Shown in pieces: positions 42,054 to 49,957 of a stretch of DNA of 64,000 nt (within the stretch, counting starts at the first letter, position 1; each line of letters opens with the position of its first letter). This stretch comes from Bacteroidota bacterium (GTDB lineage Bacteria; Bacteroidota; Bacteroidia; 2-12-FULL-35-15). The stretch covers positions 1 through 64,000 of the forward strand of contig JAOQAG010000021.1 in assembly GCA_025963715.1 (NCBI GenBank). Direction: 5' to 3'. The notes beneath the pieces are model-generated. The model was not told the DNA's origin. It worked only from the letters and a program-made list of their open reading frames with translations, and did not search any database. The translations under genes and the position numbers were made by a program.

Positions 42054-44305
42054 AATTTCAAAGTCAGTTTGATAAAATAATTTCTTCCGGTGGCAAACGC
42101 TACCGACGATGCCGAACCGGAATGCACACCGGCCGCATAATTAGCGCTGATATTTTTTACATCCATGATGTTTTTACAACCCATCACAATGCTCAGCCTT
42201 TCTTTCCAGATATTTTTAGAAACCGATGCATCCAGCAACTGGTAATCGCCAATGTATGTTTGCGTTACCACATTATCCGTAAGCGCATATCCCGGTAATT
42301 TACCGTTGTACTTATAAAAAAACGAAATGCTGGTTTTTAGCTTTGAAAAGAAATATATTGCGGAGGCATTCACTTCCGGACTGTAGGAATAAGGGTATAC
42401 GTTTTCAGTTTCCGAAAGCTGGTTGTACCGGCCGCTGTATAAAATTCCGGCAGTGATCCTCAAATTTTTTACCGTTACATTTTCATTGATCCCACCGCCC
42501 AATGTGCGGTAATGCCCGATGTTGATATAGGAATATTGTACTGCATTGATCTGCGCCAGCGTGATCAGGTTAAAAATATCGTTGTAAAAAACAGAAGCAT
42601 CGGTGCGGAATGTAGCATTACGGATCTCTTTTTTATTGGCATAGCTGATCGAATAATTATTGGATTGCTCGGCTTTCAGATCCGGGTTACCGATAATATC
42701 GTGATTGATATCTACAAAATAAAAATACAATTCCTTTAGATCCGGTGCGCGGAAACCCCTGGCATAACTGGCGCGCAGTGTGTTGTTTTTATTGATCTCG
42801 TATTTTACGCTGAGTGATGGCGTGAGCGGCGATCTGTAAGAAGTGTTGTAGGTGTAACGCAAGCCCGGCTTAACGATCAATCGATCGAAAGGTTTGTATT
42901 CTGCCGTAGCAAAAACGGCAAAATCGCCCATGTACCGGATGTTGTTGCTGATGCGCTGGCCCAATGCCGATTCGTAATTAATGTCGTAACCGAATTCGTA
43001 ATTGAGCTTTGCGCTGTCGTTGGTGTGTGAAAATGTACTGCGCGACATGATCAGCGAATAGGCGCTCGTATCCTGGTCGGAAGGCGTACCCGTAAGCACT
43101 TCATTTAAATTCGTAAGATCTTTGTAAAACGTATTTTTTATACGCTTGTAATAATTGTAAGCATTGCTGCTGTTGATGTACCAATGACCGGCTAATTTTC
43201 CGGTCAATGAAATTGAATTATCAAAACGCGTGGTGTAATAATGATCGTCGAAAGCAGTTTCATAATACGGTGCACGCGGCATTCCGCGATTGATGATCTT
43301 TTCGTTAAAATAAGTGCCGCTGTAACCCAGCTGCACATTTTTTAAACGGTACGTGTAACCGATCGTTCCCTGGTATTGCTCTTTGCTTTTCCACTGCTGC
43401 ACACGGGTGGTATCGGCAGGATGTGTGCGCTCGTAAGTAAATAATTTATCGCCGGGATTCCAGCCGTCAAAATAATTGCGGCTAAGGGAAACGCTCAGGC
43501 TCGATTTTTTGAAAGACGCATCGGCAGCAGCCCTGAGATTATACGTGCCAATGCTTTCGTAATACGGACTGATGCTGATATCGTATTTATTTTTAAATGT
43601 TTTTTTTGTAATTAAATTGATGGTGCCCGCAAGTGCATTGGTGCCATATTGTACCGAAAGCGGGCCTTCTACAATTTCGATCCGCTCGATGTTATTAAGG
43701 TTGATCTGCGAAAGGTCGATGTTGCCATTCATCCTGCCGATCACCGGAACGCCATCGATCAGGATCTTTACATTTTCGCCACCAATGCATTCCATTTCCA
43801 TGCCCGCGCCTAAAATATTATCCTGCGAAAGGCGGATGTTCATTTCGTTGCTCAGCACATCTTTTAAATTGGTAGCGCCCATCGCTTCGATTTTTTTCGC
43901 ATCGATCACTTTTATTTTCTGTACCGATTTTTCGGCAAGAGTAGGCGTGTACTGCGCTGTAACAACTACTTCGCCAAGCTTTACATGATCAGGCGTTAAA
44001 TAAATGAGGTTGATTTTTTTTAATTCCTTTCCACTTAATTTTTTTAAAAACGAATGAAAACCAATCGATTTCATTTCTGCAATGTATTGTGCCGAATCGT
44101 ACAATACCGCATCCGAAAGATTTACCTGCCCGATGTCATCTGTCTGGAATTGTTGCACCTGTGCGGTGATCACATTTTTAATGCTCAAGAAAGAATACGA
44201 AACAGGCAATTTGTTTTCTTCGTTGATCACCGTGATCGTTTGCCCGAAAGCACCAACAACACAGAGAAATAAGATAATAAAAGCGGGGAGTAATTTTTTA
44301 TTCAT
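42038..44305 (-). CDS. TonB-dependent outer-membrane receptor, probable heme/iron type
   Basis: A 755-residue receptor. After the signal peptide (ending AFGQ) comes a carboxypeptidase-like beta-sandwich. A plug domain starts 'LGEVVVTAQYTPTLAEKSVQ' and contains 'ILIDGVPVIGRMNGNIDLSQ' and 'IERIEIVEGPLSVQYGTNAL'. The 22-strand barrel carries 'NKNNTLRASYARGFRAPDLK' and a TonB-dependent C-terminal 'FIKLTLKLW'. Between two HmuY-like genes it is a good HmuR-type heme receptor candidate. Its ATG overlaps the stop of the 33-residue frame just upstream (ATGA). Confidence 0.92.
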   Translation of the reverse strand: MNKKLLPAFIILFLCVVGAFGQTITVINEENKLPVSYSFLSIKNVITAQVQQFQTDDIGQVNLSDAVLYDSAQYIAEMKSIGFHSFLKKLSGKELKKINLIYLTPDHVKLGEVVVTAQYTPTLAEKSVQKIKVIDAKKIEAMGATNLKDVLSNEMNIRLSQDNILGAGMEMECIGGENVKILIDGVPVIGRMNGNIDLSQINLNNIERIEIVEGPLSVQYGTNALAGTINLITKKTFKNKYDISISPYYESIGTYNLRAAADASFKKSSLSVSLSRNYFDGWNPGDKLFTYERTHPADTTRVQQWKSKEQYQGTIGYTYRLKNVQLGYSGTYFNEKIINRGMPRAPYYETAFDDHYYTTRFDNSISLTGKLAGHWYINSSNAYNYYKRIKNTFYKDLTNLNEVLTGTPSDQDTSAYSLIMSRSTFSHTNDSAKLNYEFGYDINYESALGQRISNNIRYMGDFAVFATAEYKPFDRLIVKPGLRYTYNTSYRSPLTPSLSVKYEINKNNTLRASYARGFRAPDLKELYFYFVDINHDIIGNPDLKAEQSNNYSISYANKKEIRNATFRTDASVFYNDIFNLITLAQINAVQYSYINIGHYRTLGGGINENVTVKNLRITAGILYSGRYNQLSETENVYPYSYSPEVNASAIYFFSKLKTSISFFYKYNGKLPGYALTDNVVTQTYIGDYQLLDASVSKNIWKERLSIVMGCKNIMDVKNISANYAAGVHSGSASSVAFATGRNYFIKLTLKLWKEH

Positions 44306-44403
44306 CTGTTTATAAAGTTGTACAACAGTATCATGATCCCGATGGAAATGACAATAATGCTGAAGTAAAAAAAGAATTCTTTTATTTTTTCCTTATAGCT
44401 CAT
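44302..44403 (-). CDS. 33-residue single-helix membrane microprotein upstream of the TonB receptor
   Basis: A frame of MSYKEKIKEFFFYF followed by a 17-residue hydrophobic helix (SIIVISIGIMILLYNF) and a basic end INR. Its TGA stop overlaps the ATG of the TonB receptor as ATGA, the classical sign of translational coupling. The positively charged N-terminus followed by one helix predicts an inner-membrane protein with N-in topology. It is too short for default gene finders. I recognise no family. Confidence 0.55.
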   Translation of the reverse strand: MSYKEKIKEFFFYFSIIVISIGIMILLYNFINR

Positions 44404-44744
44404 ACACAGATGTTGGATGTTAGAGTATTAGATATTAGACTGTGTGTGAAATGAGATATTAGATATTAGATGTTGGATTTTAGATATTGGACTGTGTGTG
44501 CGTTAATTTGTTTTTTAGTATGTCTGTTTTCGACTCTCGGCTGGCGCGAGCGTCCCGCTCGTGCCGTTTTATTTTATGGCGTCCCGCCATTTTGTTTTTT
44601 AGCCAGTCTTTCTCGACTCCGCTCGAAATGACATTCGGAGATCGTCGCTCAAATTGTCATTTCGAGCGGAGTCGAGAAATAGGCATTGGTTTATGTACAT
44701 TTTAAATACAGTCCAACATCTAACATCCAATATCCAGCATCCGT
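44404..44744. repeat. Intergenic repeats with a 25-bp perfect inverted repeat
   Basis: TTAGATATTAGATGTTGGA and GACTGTGTGTG phrases fill 44410-44500. GGCGCGAGCGTCCCGCTCGT lies near 44538-44560 and also occurs three times at 51491-51761. The arms TTTCTCGACTCCGCTCGAAA... (44609-44633) and ...TTTCGAGCGGAGTCGAGAAA (44655-44679) are perfect 25-bp complements around a 21-nt loop. No gene. Confidence 0.85.
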
Positions 44745-45719
44745 TTAACTGTTTTTCAAAAACGATTCGATCACACTTTTAATTTCCGGTGTAGCCGTTC
44801 CCTGCACGTAATCAGTACCTTTGCAGGATCTTACACCCAGCTCGAATAATTTTTCATGCAATTTTTTATTGTCCACTTTCGGGCTGATCTTCAAATCTTT
44901 TTGAGATCCGTACACATCGGCCCATACTTTACGAACGTCCGCCCAGTAATTTTGCTGCTTTTGCCAGTATTTAATAGCCGGTACGGCATCGTAATTTCCT
45001 TTCGTGAATTTTTCAATTCCTTTTTCCCAACACAGTAATTTATCCACACCGTCGTTGCGTACGATCTTTTCATTGTCCTGTTCCTGCAACCAGCCATCAT
45101 TGGTAACAATCACGCGGGCATGGCGGCGCATCACATTGTAATCGCTGCGTTTTGTATATTCCCTGCGTGGAAGCGGCGCATCGGCATCGCCTTCCCAGTA
45201 ATTTTTCCCATCCACATGGATCCAGGTGCCGTAGCTTTCGTAACGCGGACTGTCATCTACCGAAAATACTTTTTGTGTCCAGGTACCTTTTGCCTGCTCC
45301 GGTGTAATGTCCTTACGGATCCACTCATCATTTTTGTAATAGCCGTACAGTTCGGTATTTTCATACACCCAATCCTGGCGCCAGTGTTTCACAATAATGC
45401 TGTCGTTCACAATCAGCAAATGTTGCAGCGCAATGCGGTTTGCTGTTTCCTCTACCAAAAACACATACTCAATTCCGGTTTCGTGGTAGCGGTTATGGAA
45501 TTTGTAAGCGGTATCCGGACTAAATGTTTCCGCAAAATCAAACGTTACTTTATAGATCCCGCAAAGGCTTTTAATAGATGCTTTGTCCAGTTCCAGTTTG
45601 GAGTTTGTTTCTGCAACAACCGGTGTTTTGCTTGCTGCGGGAGCTTTTGCAACCGGTTTTGTTTGTGCTATTGCGCAGATAGAGGTAAGCGCCAATGCAA
45701 ACGCAATTATTTTTTTCAT
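44745..45719 (-). CDS. DUF6607-family exported protein
   Basis: A 324-residue protein with a signal peptide ending AIAQ. The mature part matches, from memory, the DUF6607 family: 'IKSLCGIYKVTFDFAETFSP', 'YRYHETGIEYVFLVEE'-type strands, 'IVKHWRQDWVYENTELYGYY', 'TWTQKVFSVDDSPRYESYGT' and 'RREYTKRSDYNVMRRHARVI'. The function of the family is unknown. It lies between a HmuY-like gene and the TonB receptor gene, so a role in heme or metal handling in the periplasm is inferred from context. Confidence 0.7.
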   Translation of the reverse strand: MKKIIAFALALTSICAIAQTKPVAKAPAASKTPVVAETNSKLELDKASIKSLCGIYKVTFDFAETFSPDTAYKFHNRYHETGIEYVFLVEETANRIALQHLLIVNDSIIVKHWRQDWVYENTELYGYYKNDEWIRKDITPEQAKGTWTQKVFSVDDSPRYESYGTWIHVDGKNYWEGDADAPLPRREYTKRSDYNVMRRHARVIVTNDGWLQEQDNEKIVRNDGVDKLLCWEKGIEKFTKGNYDAVPAIKYWQKQQNYWADVRKVWADVYGSQKDLKISPKVDNKKLHEKLFELGVRSCKGTDYVQGTATPEIKSVIESFLKNS

Positions 45720-45753
45720 GTCTTTGTTATTTGTTTTTATGATGAATGTGTGA

Positions 45754-47013
45754 TTATTGTTTTACAAATTTCTGAACGTTTGTGAATCCCGGTGCGGATA
45801 AGCGGATCATGTAAATACCGCTGCTCAGCTCATCTACGGAAGTAGAATACGTATTAAAACCTGCTGTTAAATTCATTGTTTGCGCAGAAATGATTTTGCC
45901 GGTAATGTCCATGATGGTAAGCGTTACATCGTTCACTTCTTTCTCAGAAGAAAATAAAACATGCAGCTCGCCATTGGAAACCGGGTTTGGATACAAGGAG
46001 AATTTAGAGATCGTATTTCCTGCCACATCTTCAATTCCGGTGGTAGACAGCAGTGTTTTTCCAAACATAAAATCACCATTCGCACTTCCGCCAAAACCTG
46101 TAAAACGCAGCTTCCAGATGTCGCCGTTAGCGGTTTGTATAAAATAGCAGGTGTCGTGGGAAACATTGTAAGCGCCGGTGCTCATGTTAAACGATTTCCA
46201 GTCGTAGCCGATCTCGTTCATGGGCGTGTTAAAAGTAGCACCCGAATAATTGTTATACGTTTCTACCGAAGGCACATTGTCTGCTTCCGCTACCTTCAGG
46301 CCTTTATTGCTCAAAATGCCCGTTACGCCGTAAGCGGATGGAATAAACGTGGTGTATTTTACAAAAGTCAGATCCCAATTCGCAGTCGCCGGTTCGCGGT
46401 CAATCTCTGTATTGTTTGTCAGGTCATAATAACCGAAATTTTTGTTCGGATACGTTGCTTTTGCAAGTGCATGCGTTTGCAGGCTACTTCCGTCGATGTT
46501 GGCGTAAGTGAAATTATAAATGCCGTTTCCGAGATTATCAATTTTAAATTTTTTATAAGATGCTGCCGATAATTTGATCACAAAGCAGGAATCACCGTTC
46601 ACAAAATGAGTTCCCATATCGTAAATTCCCCAGCCAAGGTCAAACGGGTCGCTGGTAATGCCTTTATTAAAAGCGCCTATGCTCCAGGTAGTGTCGGAAT
46701 TAAAAACGGTTGGCCAGCCTGCAATGCCCGCTGTATCCAGTGTGTTAAAATTGCCGATGCTGAATGGTGTTTTGTACACCATAAAGCTGGCTTTTTGCGT
46801 GTTCGCGATGATGGAAGCCGAAAAGCCGGTGATCTCAAATCCCAGGTCCCAATTATCTTTTGATTGCGCTGTTCCCTGTTCATCATTTGCTAAGCTGTAC
46901 CATTTTTGGTTGGCATATCCGGCGCTTAAAGATACCGTATCGGTAATTTCTGTTTGAGCAAAAGTGCTGATGCCCAGTGCCATGCTTAAAAGTGTGGTTG
47001 TAATTTTTTTCAT
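45754..47013 (-). CDS. HmuY-like domain protein with T9SS sorting domain
   Basis: A 419-residue protein: signal peptide ending TFAQ, a HmuY-like domain ('SLSAGYANQKWYSLANDEQG', 'SKDNWDLGFEITGF', 'NEIGYDWKSFNMSTGAYNVS', 'FMFGKTLLSTTGIED') and a type A sorting domain ('FSLYPNPVSNGELHVLF' to 'NVQKFVKQ'). It shares its internal pattern with the HmuY-like lipoprotein at 41073 but leaves the cell by type IX secretion instead of being lipid-anchored from the periplasm. It is the first gene of the leftward operon. It could act as a released hemophore. Confidence 0.82.
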   Translation of the reverse strand: MKKITTTLLSMALGISTFAQTEITDTVSLSAGYANQKWYSLANDEQGTAQSKDNWDLGFEITGFSASIIANTQKASFMVYKTPFSIGNFNTLDTAGIAGWPTVFNSDTTWSIGAFNKGITSDPFDLGWGIYDMGTHFVNGDSCFVIKLSAASYKKFKIDNLGNGIYNFTYANIDGSSLQTHALAKATYPNKNFGYYDLTNNTEIDREPATANWDLTFVKYTTFIPSAYGVTGILSNKGLKVAEADNVPSVETYNNYSGATFNTPMNEIGYDWKSFNMSTGAYNVSHDTCYFIQTANGDIWKLRFTGFGGSANGDFMFGKTLLSTTGIEDVAGNTISKFSLYPNPVSNGELHVLFSSEKEVNDVTLTIMDITGKIISAQTMNLTAGFNTYSTSVDELSSGIYMIRLSAPGFTNVQKFVKQ

Positions 47014-47050
47014 ATATTATTTTTATTTGGATTAATTATAAATAACGGCA

Positions 47051-47081
47051 CAAAAGTGCGTCCTGATTGCTTTCCATGCAA
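47051..47081 (-). promoter_or_regulatory. Leftward promoter of the HmuY/TonB operon
   Basis: Read on the minus strand: TTG (47079-47081), a 20-nt spacer and CACTTTTG (47051-47058), one base off TAnnTTTG. The TTG lies inside the palindrome at 47079-47100. The gene start is about 38 nt downstream of the box. Confidence 0.6.
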
Positions 47082-47100
47082 TACCTAATTCAAGGTATTG
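47079..47100. promoter_or_regulatory. Candidate operator 1 (CAATACCT-N6-AGGTATTG)
   Basis: Perfect 8-bp inverted repeat with a 6-nt spacer. It shares both arms, the spacer length and AA at both spacer-arm junctions with the site at 47117. It covers the -33 element of the leftward promoter, the place for a repressor. Confidence 0.7.
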
Positions 47101-47116
47101 ATACATTTTAGCGAAA

Positions 47117-47136
47117 AATACCTAAAAGAAGGTATT
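47117..47136. promoter_or_regulatory. Candidate operator 2 (AATACCT-N6-AGGTATT)
   Basis: Perfect 7-bp inverted repeat, 37 bp centre-to-centre from operator 1. Its right edge overlaps the -33 TTG (47135-47137) of the rightward promoter. Confidence 0.7.
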
Positions 47137-47164
47137 GGGGGCGGGGGCTGAAAAGTTAATTTTG
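47135..47164 (+). promoter_or_regulatory. Rightward promoter of the porin/Rieske/imelysin operon
   Basis: TTG at 47135-47137, a 19-nt spacer and TAATTTTG at 47157-47164: an exact consensus match. The porin ATG lies 33 nt beyond. Confidence 0.8.
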
Positions 47165-47197
47165 TGCTGTTATTTAAAATTAGTCTAAACAATTTTT

Positions 47198-48412
47198 ATG
47201 AAAAAATTACTCCTGCTTTCGCTTTCGGTTTTAAACCTTTTATCGGCGCAAGCGCAAGTACTAACCAAAGAAGATTCATTAAATGCCGGTTTGATCGCAC
47301 GTAATACCTCCACCGTTGTATCCGGATACGGAAGTTTAAAATACCAATACGAAACCCGCCCGAAAGTAGCACGCGCCAATCTGGACCGCGCTGTGATTTT
47401 CCTGGGACATAAGTTCAATAATAAGATCTCTTTTTTCTCGGAACTGGAAGTGGAAGACGCCAAAGTAACCGGCGGTGAAGTAGGAGGGGAAGTAGCCTTG
47501 GAACAAGCGTTTCTGAAATTCCAGGCCACAAAAAACATGTACATCACGGCAGGGTTATTCATTCCGCGCATCGGCATCATCAACGAAAATCACTTGCCTA
47601 CTACTTTTAACGGAAACGACCGTCCGTTTGTGGAAACCTTTATTATTCCTTCCACCTGGCGCGAGATCGGGATTGGATTGTATGGAAACCTGAATGCTGT
47701 ACCCGGATTAAATTATTCACTGGCATTGGTAAACGGTTTAAGCTCTGCTGATTTTAAAAGTGGCAGCGGCATCCGCGAAGGACGCTTTGAAGGTCGCGAC
47801 GCTAACGCATCTGCACTGGCCGTTACCGGATCTTTATTGTACTACATTAAACATTTCCGTTTGCAGGCTTCCGCTTATTACGGTGGCAGTGCGGGGCTTA
47901 CAAAAAATCAGGGCGACAGCCTGCAATTATCCTACGGCAGTTTTGGTACGCCGGTATTATTGACCGAAGGCGATGCGCAATACCTGAACAAAGGATTGAC
48001 CGTGAAAGCATTGTTCACCATGGTAAACATTTCCGATGCGCAAGCTATTAATCGCGCTTACGCGAACAACACACCGGAAGCCATGATGGGCTATTACGGT
48101 GAGATCGGTTACAATATTTTACAGCTTACAAAATGGAAAGAAAAAAACTTAACCGTTTTTGCGCGTTATGAAAGCCTGGATATGAATTACAAATTACCTT
48201 CGAACGGTATTGTGGACGGTACACTCAATCAGCAATACATCATTGGCGGTTTAACGTTTCAGCCGCTCAAAGGTGTAACGGTAAAAGCCGATTATGTATT
48301 CAAACAGACCGGAGATAAGAACCCGGCATTGGTAACCACACCGTTTCCGGTAGGTATTCCGTATTACAAAACACAGGGATTTTTTAACCTCGGTGTTGGA
48401 TACAGCTTTTAA
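47198..48412 (+). CDS. Outer-membrane porin-like beta-barrel protein
   Basis: A 404-residue protein with a signal peptide ending AQAQ. It has alternating beta strands, 'GYGSLKYQYETRPKVARANL' and 'ISFFSELEVEDAKVTGGEVG' at the start and the C-terminal 'GFFNLGVGYSF' ending in aromatic Phe, as for barrel proteins of the porin/phosphate-selective type. It is the first gene of the rightward operon with a Rieske protein, an imelysin and a di-heme oxidoreductase. It may carry metal complexes or a reductant across the outer membrane; the substrate is not readable. Confidence 0.82.
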   Translation: MKKLLLLSLSVLNLLSAQAQVLTKEDSLNAGLIARNTSTVVSGYGSLKYQYETRPKVARANLDRAVIFLGHKFNNKISFFSELEVEDAKVTGGEVGGEVALEQAFLKFQATKNMYITAGLFIPRIGIINENHLPTTFNGNDRPFVETFIIPSTWREIGIGLYGNLNAVPGLNYSLALVNGLSSADFKSGSGIREGRFEGRDANASALAVTGSLLYYIKHFRLQASAYYGGSAGLTKNQGDSLQLSYGSFGTPVLLTEGDAQYLNKGLTVKALFTMVNISDAQAINRAYANNTPEAMMGYYGEIGYNILQLTKWKEKNLTVFARYESLDMNYKLPSNGIVDGTLNQQYIIGGLTFQPLKGVTVKADYVFKQTGDKNPALVTTPFPVGIPYYKTQGFFNLGVGYSF

Positions 48413-48422
48413 CAAATTGAAA

Positions 48423-48857
48423 ATGCAGAACAGAAGGGATTTTATAAAACAGTCGTGCACGTTGTGTGTTGGTTTGGTTGGGCTTGGTGCTCTTGCCACG
48501 CAGCTGAGCAGCTGTGCGCCTTTACCAGTTTTAAAAGGCGAATCGAAAGACGGCATCATCACTGTTCCCATTATTTCCTTTACCGAAAAAAGCAATGTAA
48601 TGATCGTGCGTAATGCACAGCTTGATTTTGATATTGCACTGGTAAAAAACTCTGATTCGGATTACACGGCGCTGCTCATGAAATGCACGCACCAGGACAA
48701 TCCCTTATCACTTACAAAAAACGGTTTGTATTGCGCCTCTCACGGCAGTGCATTCGACCTGAAAGGTAATGTAACGCAGGAGCCTGCATTGACGCCTTTA
48801 AAAAAATTCACAACAGAAATTACTAATTCATCTATCCTAATAAATACAAAATCATAA
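48423..48857 (+). CDS. Tat-exported Rieske 2Fe-2S protein
   Basis: A 144-residue Rieske protein. The N-terminus has a twin-arginine signal 'MQNRRDFIKQSCTLCVGL' followed by a lipobox-like 'LSSCAPLP', so it is probably a Tat-exported lipoprotein. The cluster ligands are C-T-H in 'MKCTHQDNPL' and C-A-S-H in 'LYCASHGSAFDLKG'. I choose the ATG that gives the Tat signal; a TTG ten codons upstream would disrupt it. It could pass electrons between the di-heme oxidoreductase and another periplasmic donor. Confidence 0.92.
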   Translation: MQNRRDFIKQSCTLCVGLVGLGALATQLSSCAPLPVLKGESKDGIITVPIISFTEKSNVMIVRNAQLDFDIALVKNSDSDYTALLMKCTHQDNPLSLTKNGLYCASHGSAFDLKGNVTQEPALTPLKKFTTEITNSSILINTKS

Positions 48858-48863
48858 GCACTC

Positions 48864-49949
48864 ATGAAAAAAATTAATTTACTTTATGCAGCAGCATTGG
48901 TTGCAACCATCACAACTATTGGATGTAAAAAAGAACCGGATGCAGAACCAACACAACCGGCAACTACCACATCGGATTTAAATGCAGATGTATTATCGGC
49001 TTTTACAGTAAACGTAACGCAGGCTACTTACAATGATTTGTCAACCAAAGCATTGAATTTATCTACCAGCGTACAAACATTTAACAGCGCTACTACGGAC
49101 GATAATTTAACCCAGTGCAAGCAATTGTGGCGCGATTGCCGTTATTCATGGGAACAATCGGAAGGCTTTTTATTCGGGCCTGCTGCAACGCAAAGCATCG
49201 ATCCGCGCATTGATACATGGCCGGTGGATTACGTAGCACTGGATTCTATTTTGAGCAGCTCCGCTACTTTTTCAGAATCGTATGTAAACGGGTTGGATGA
49301 TGCATTGCGCGGTTTTCACCCGATCGAATATTTATTGTTCGGGACAAACGGAAACAAAACCGCATCTCAATTCACTACACGTGAAAAAGATTTCCTGATC
49401 GCGTTAACAACCAATTTGTCAAACTTAACTTCGCAATTATCGCAAAGCTGGAACCCTTCTGTTTCCGGGAATTATTCGGTGCAGGTAAGCACTGCCGGAT
49501 CAAGCGGAAGCGTGTATGCAACCAAACGTGCGGCATTTGAAGAAATGGTAAATGCCATGGCCGATATTTGTAACGAAGTTGCAAACGAAAAGATTGAAAC
49601 ACCTTTTGTAGCGCAGGACCCAAACCTGGAAGAATCGCCTTTCTCGTTCAATTCCATTGCCGATTTTACGAACAACATCCGCAGTGTACAGAATGTATAT
49701 TTAGGAAAATATGCAACGGATGGAAAAGGATTGGAAGATCTTGTTCGCGCCAATAACTTATCATTGGATGGAACCATCAAATCAAAAATAAATTCAGCGA
49801 TCGCTTCGCTTAACGCCATTACTGTGCCTTTCGGACAAGCGATCATTTCACAACAAGTACAGGTGGCCAACGCACAAACTGCCATCAATAATTTGAAATC
49901 TGTGATTGAAAATGATTTGATGACCTACGTGCAAACTTATACTCACTAA
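48864..49949 (+). CDS. Imelysin-family (peptidase M75-like) lipoprotein
   Basis: A 361-residue lipoprotein ('TTIGCKKEPD' lipobox). The imelysin signature GxHxxE appears as 'LRGFHPIEYLLFG' near residue 155, with 'WRDCRYSWEQSEGFLFGPA' earlier and 'EEMVNAMADICNEVANEKIE' later. The fold is an all-helical bundle duplicated in the chain. Members (ICMP, IrpA, EfeO-related) act in iron uptake and are often iron-regulated. It is 6 nt after the Rieske gene and 8 nt before the di-heme gene, a tight operon. Confidence 0.92.
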   Translation: MKKINLLYAAALVATITTIGCKKEPDAEPTQPATTTSDLNADVLSAFTVNVTQATYNDLSTKALNLSTSVQTFNSATTDDNLTQCKQLWRDCRYSWEQSEGFLFGPAATQSIDPRIDTWPVDYVALDSILSSSATFSESYVNGLDDALRGFHPIEYLLFGTNGNKTASQFTTREKDFLIALTTNLSNLTSQLSQSWNPSVSGNYSVQVSTAGSSGSVYATKRAAFEEMVNAMADICNEVANEKIETPFVAQDPNLEESPFSFNSIADFTNNIRSVQNVYLGKYATDGKGLEDLVRANNLSLDGTIKSKINSAIASLNAITVPFGQAIISQQVQVANAQTAINNLKSVIENDLMTYVQTYTH

Positions 49950-49957
49950 GATCAGGA

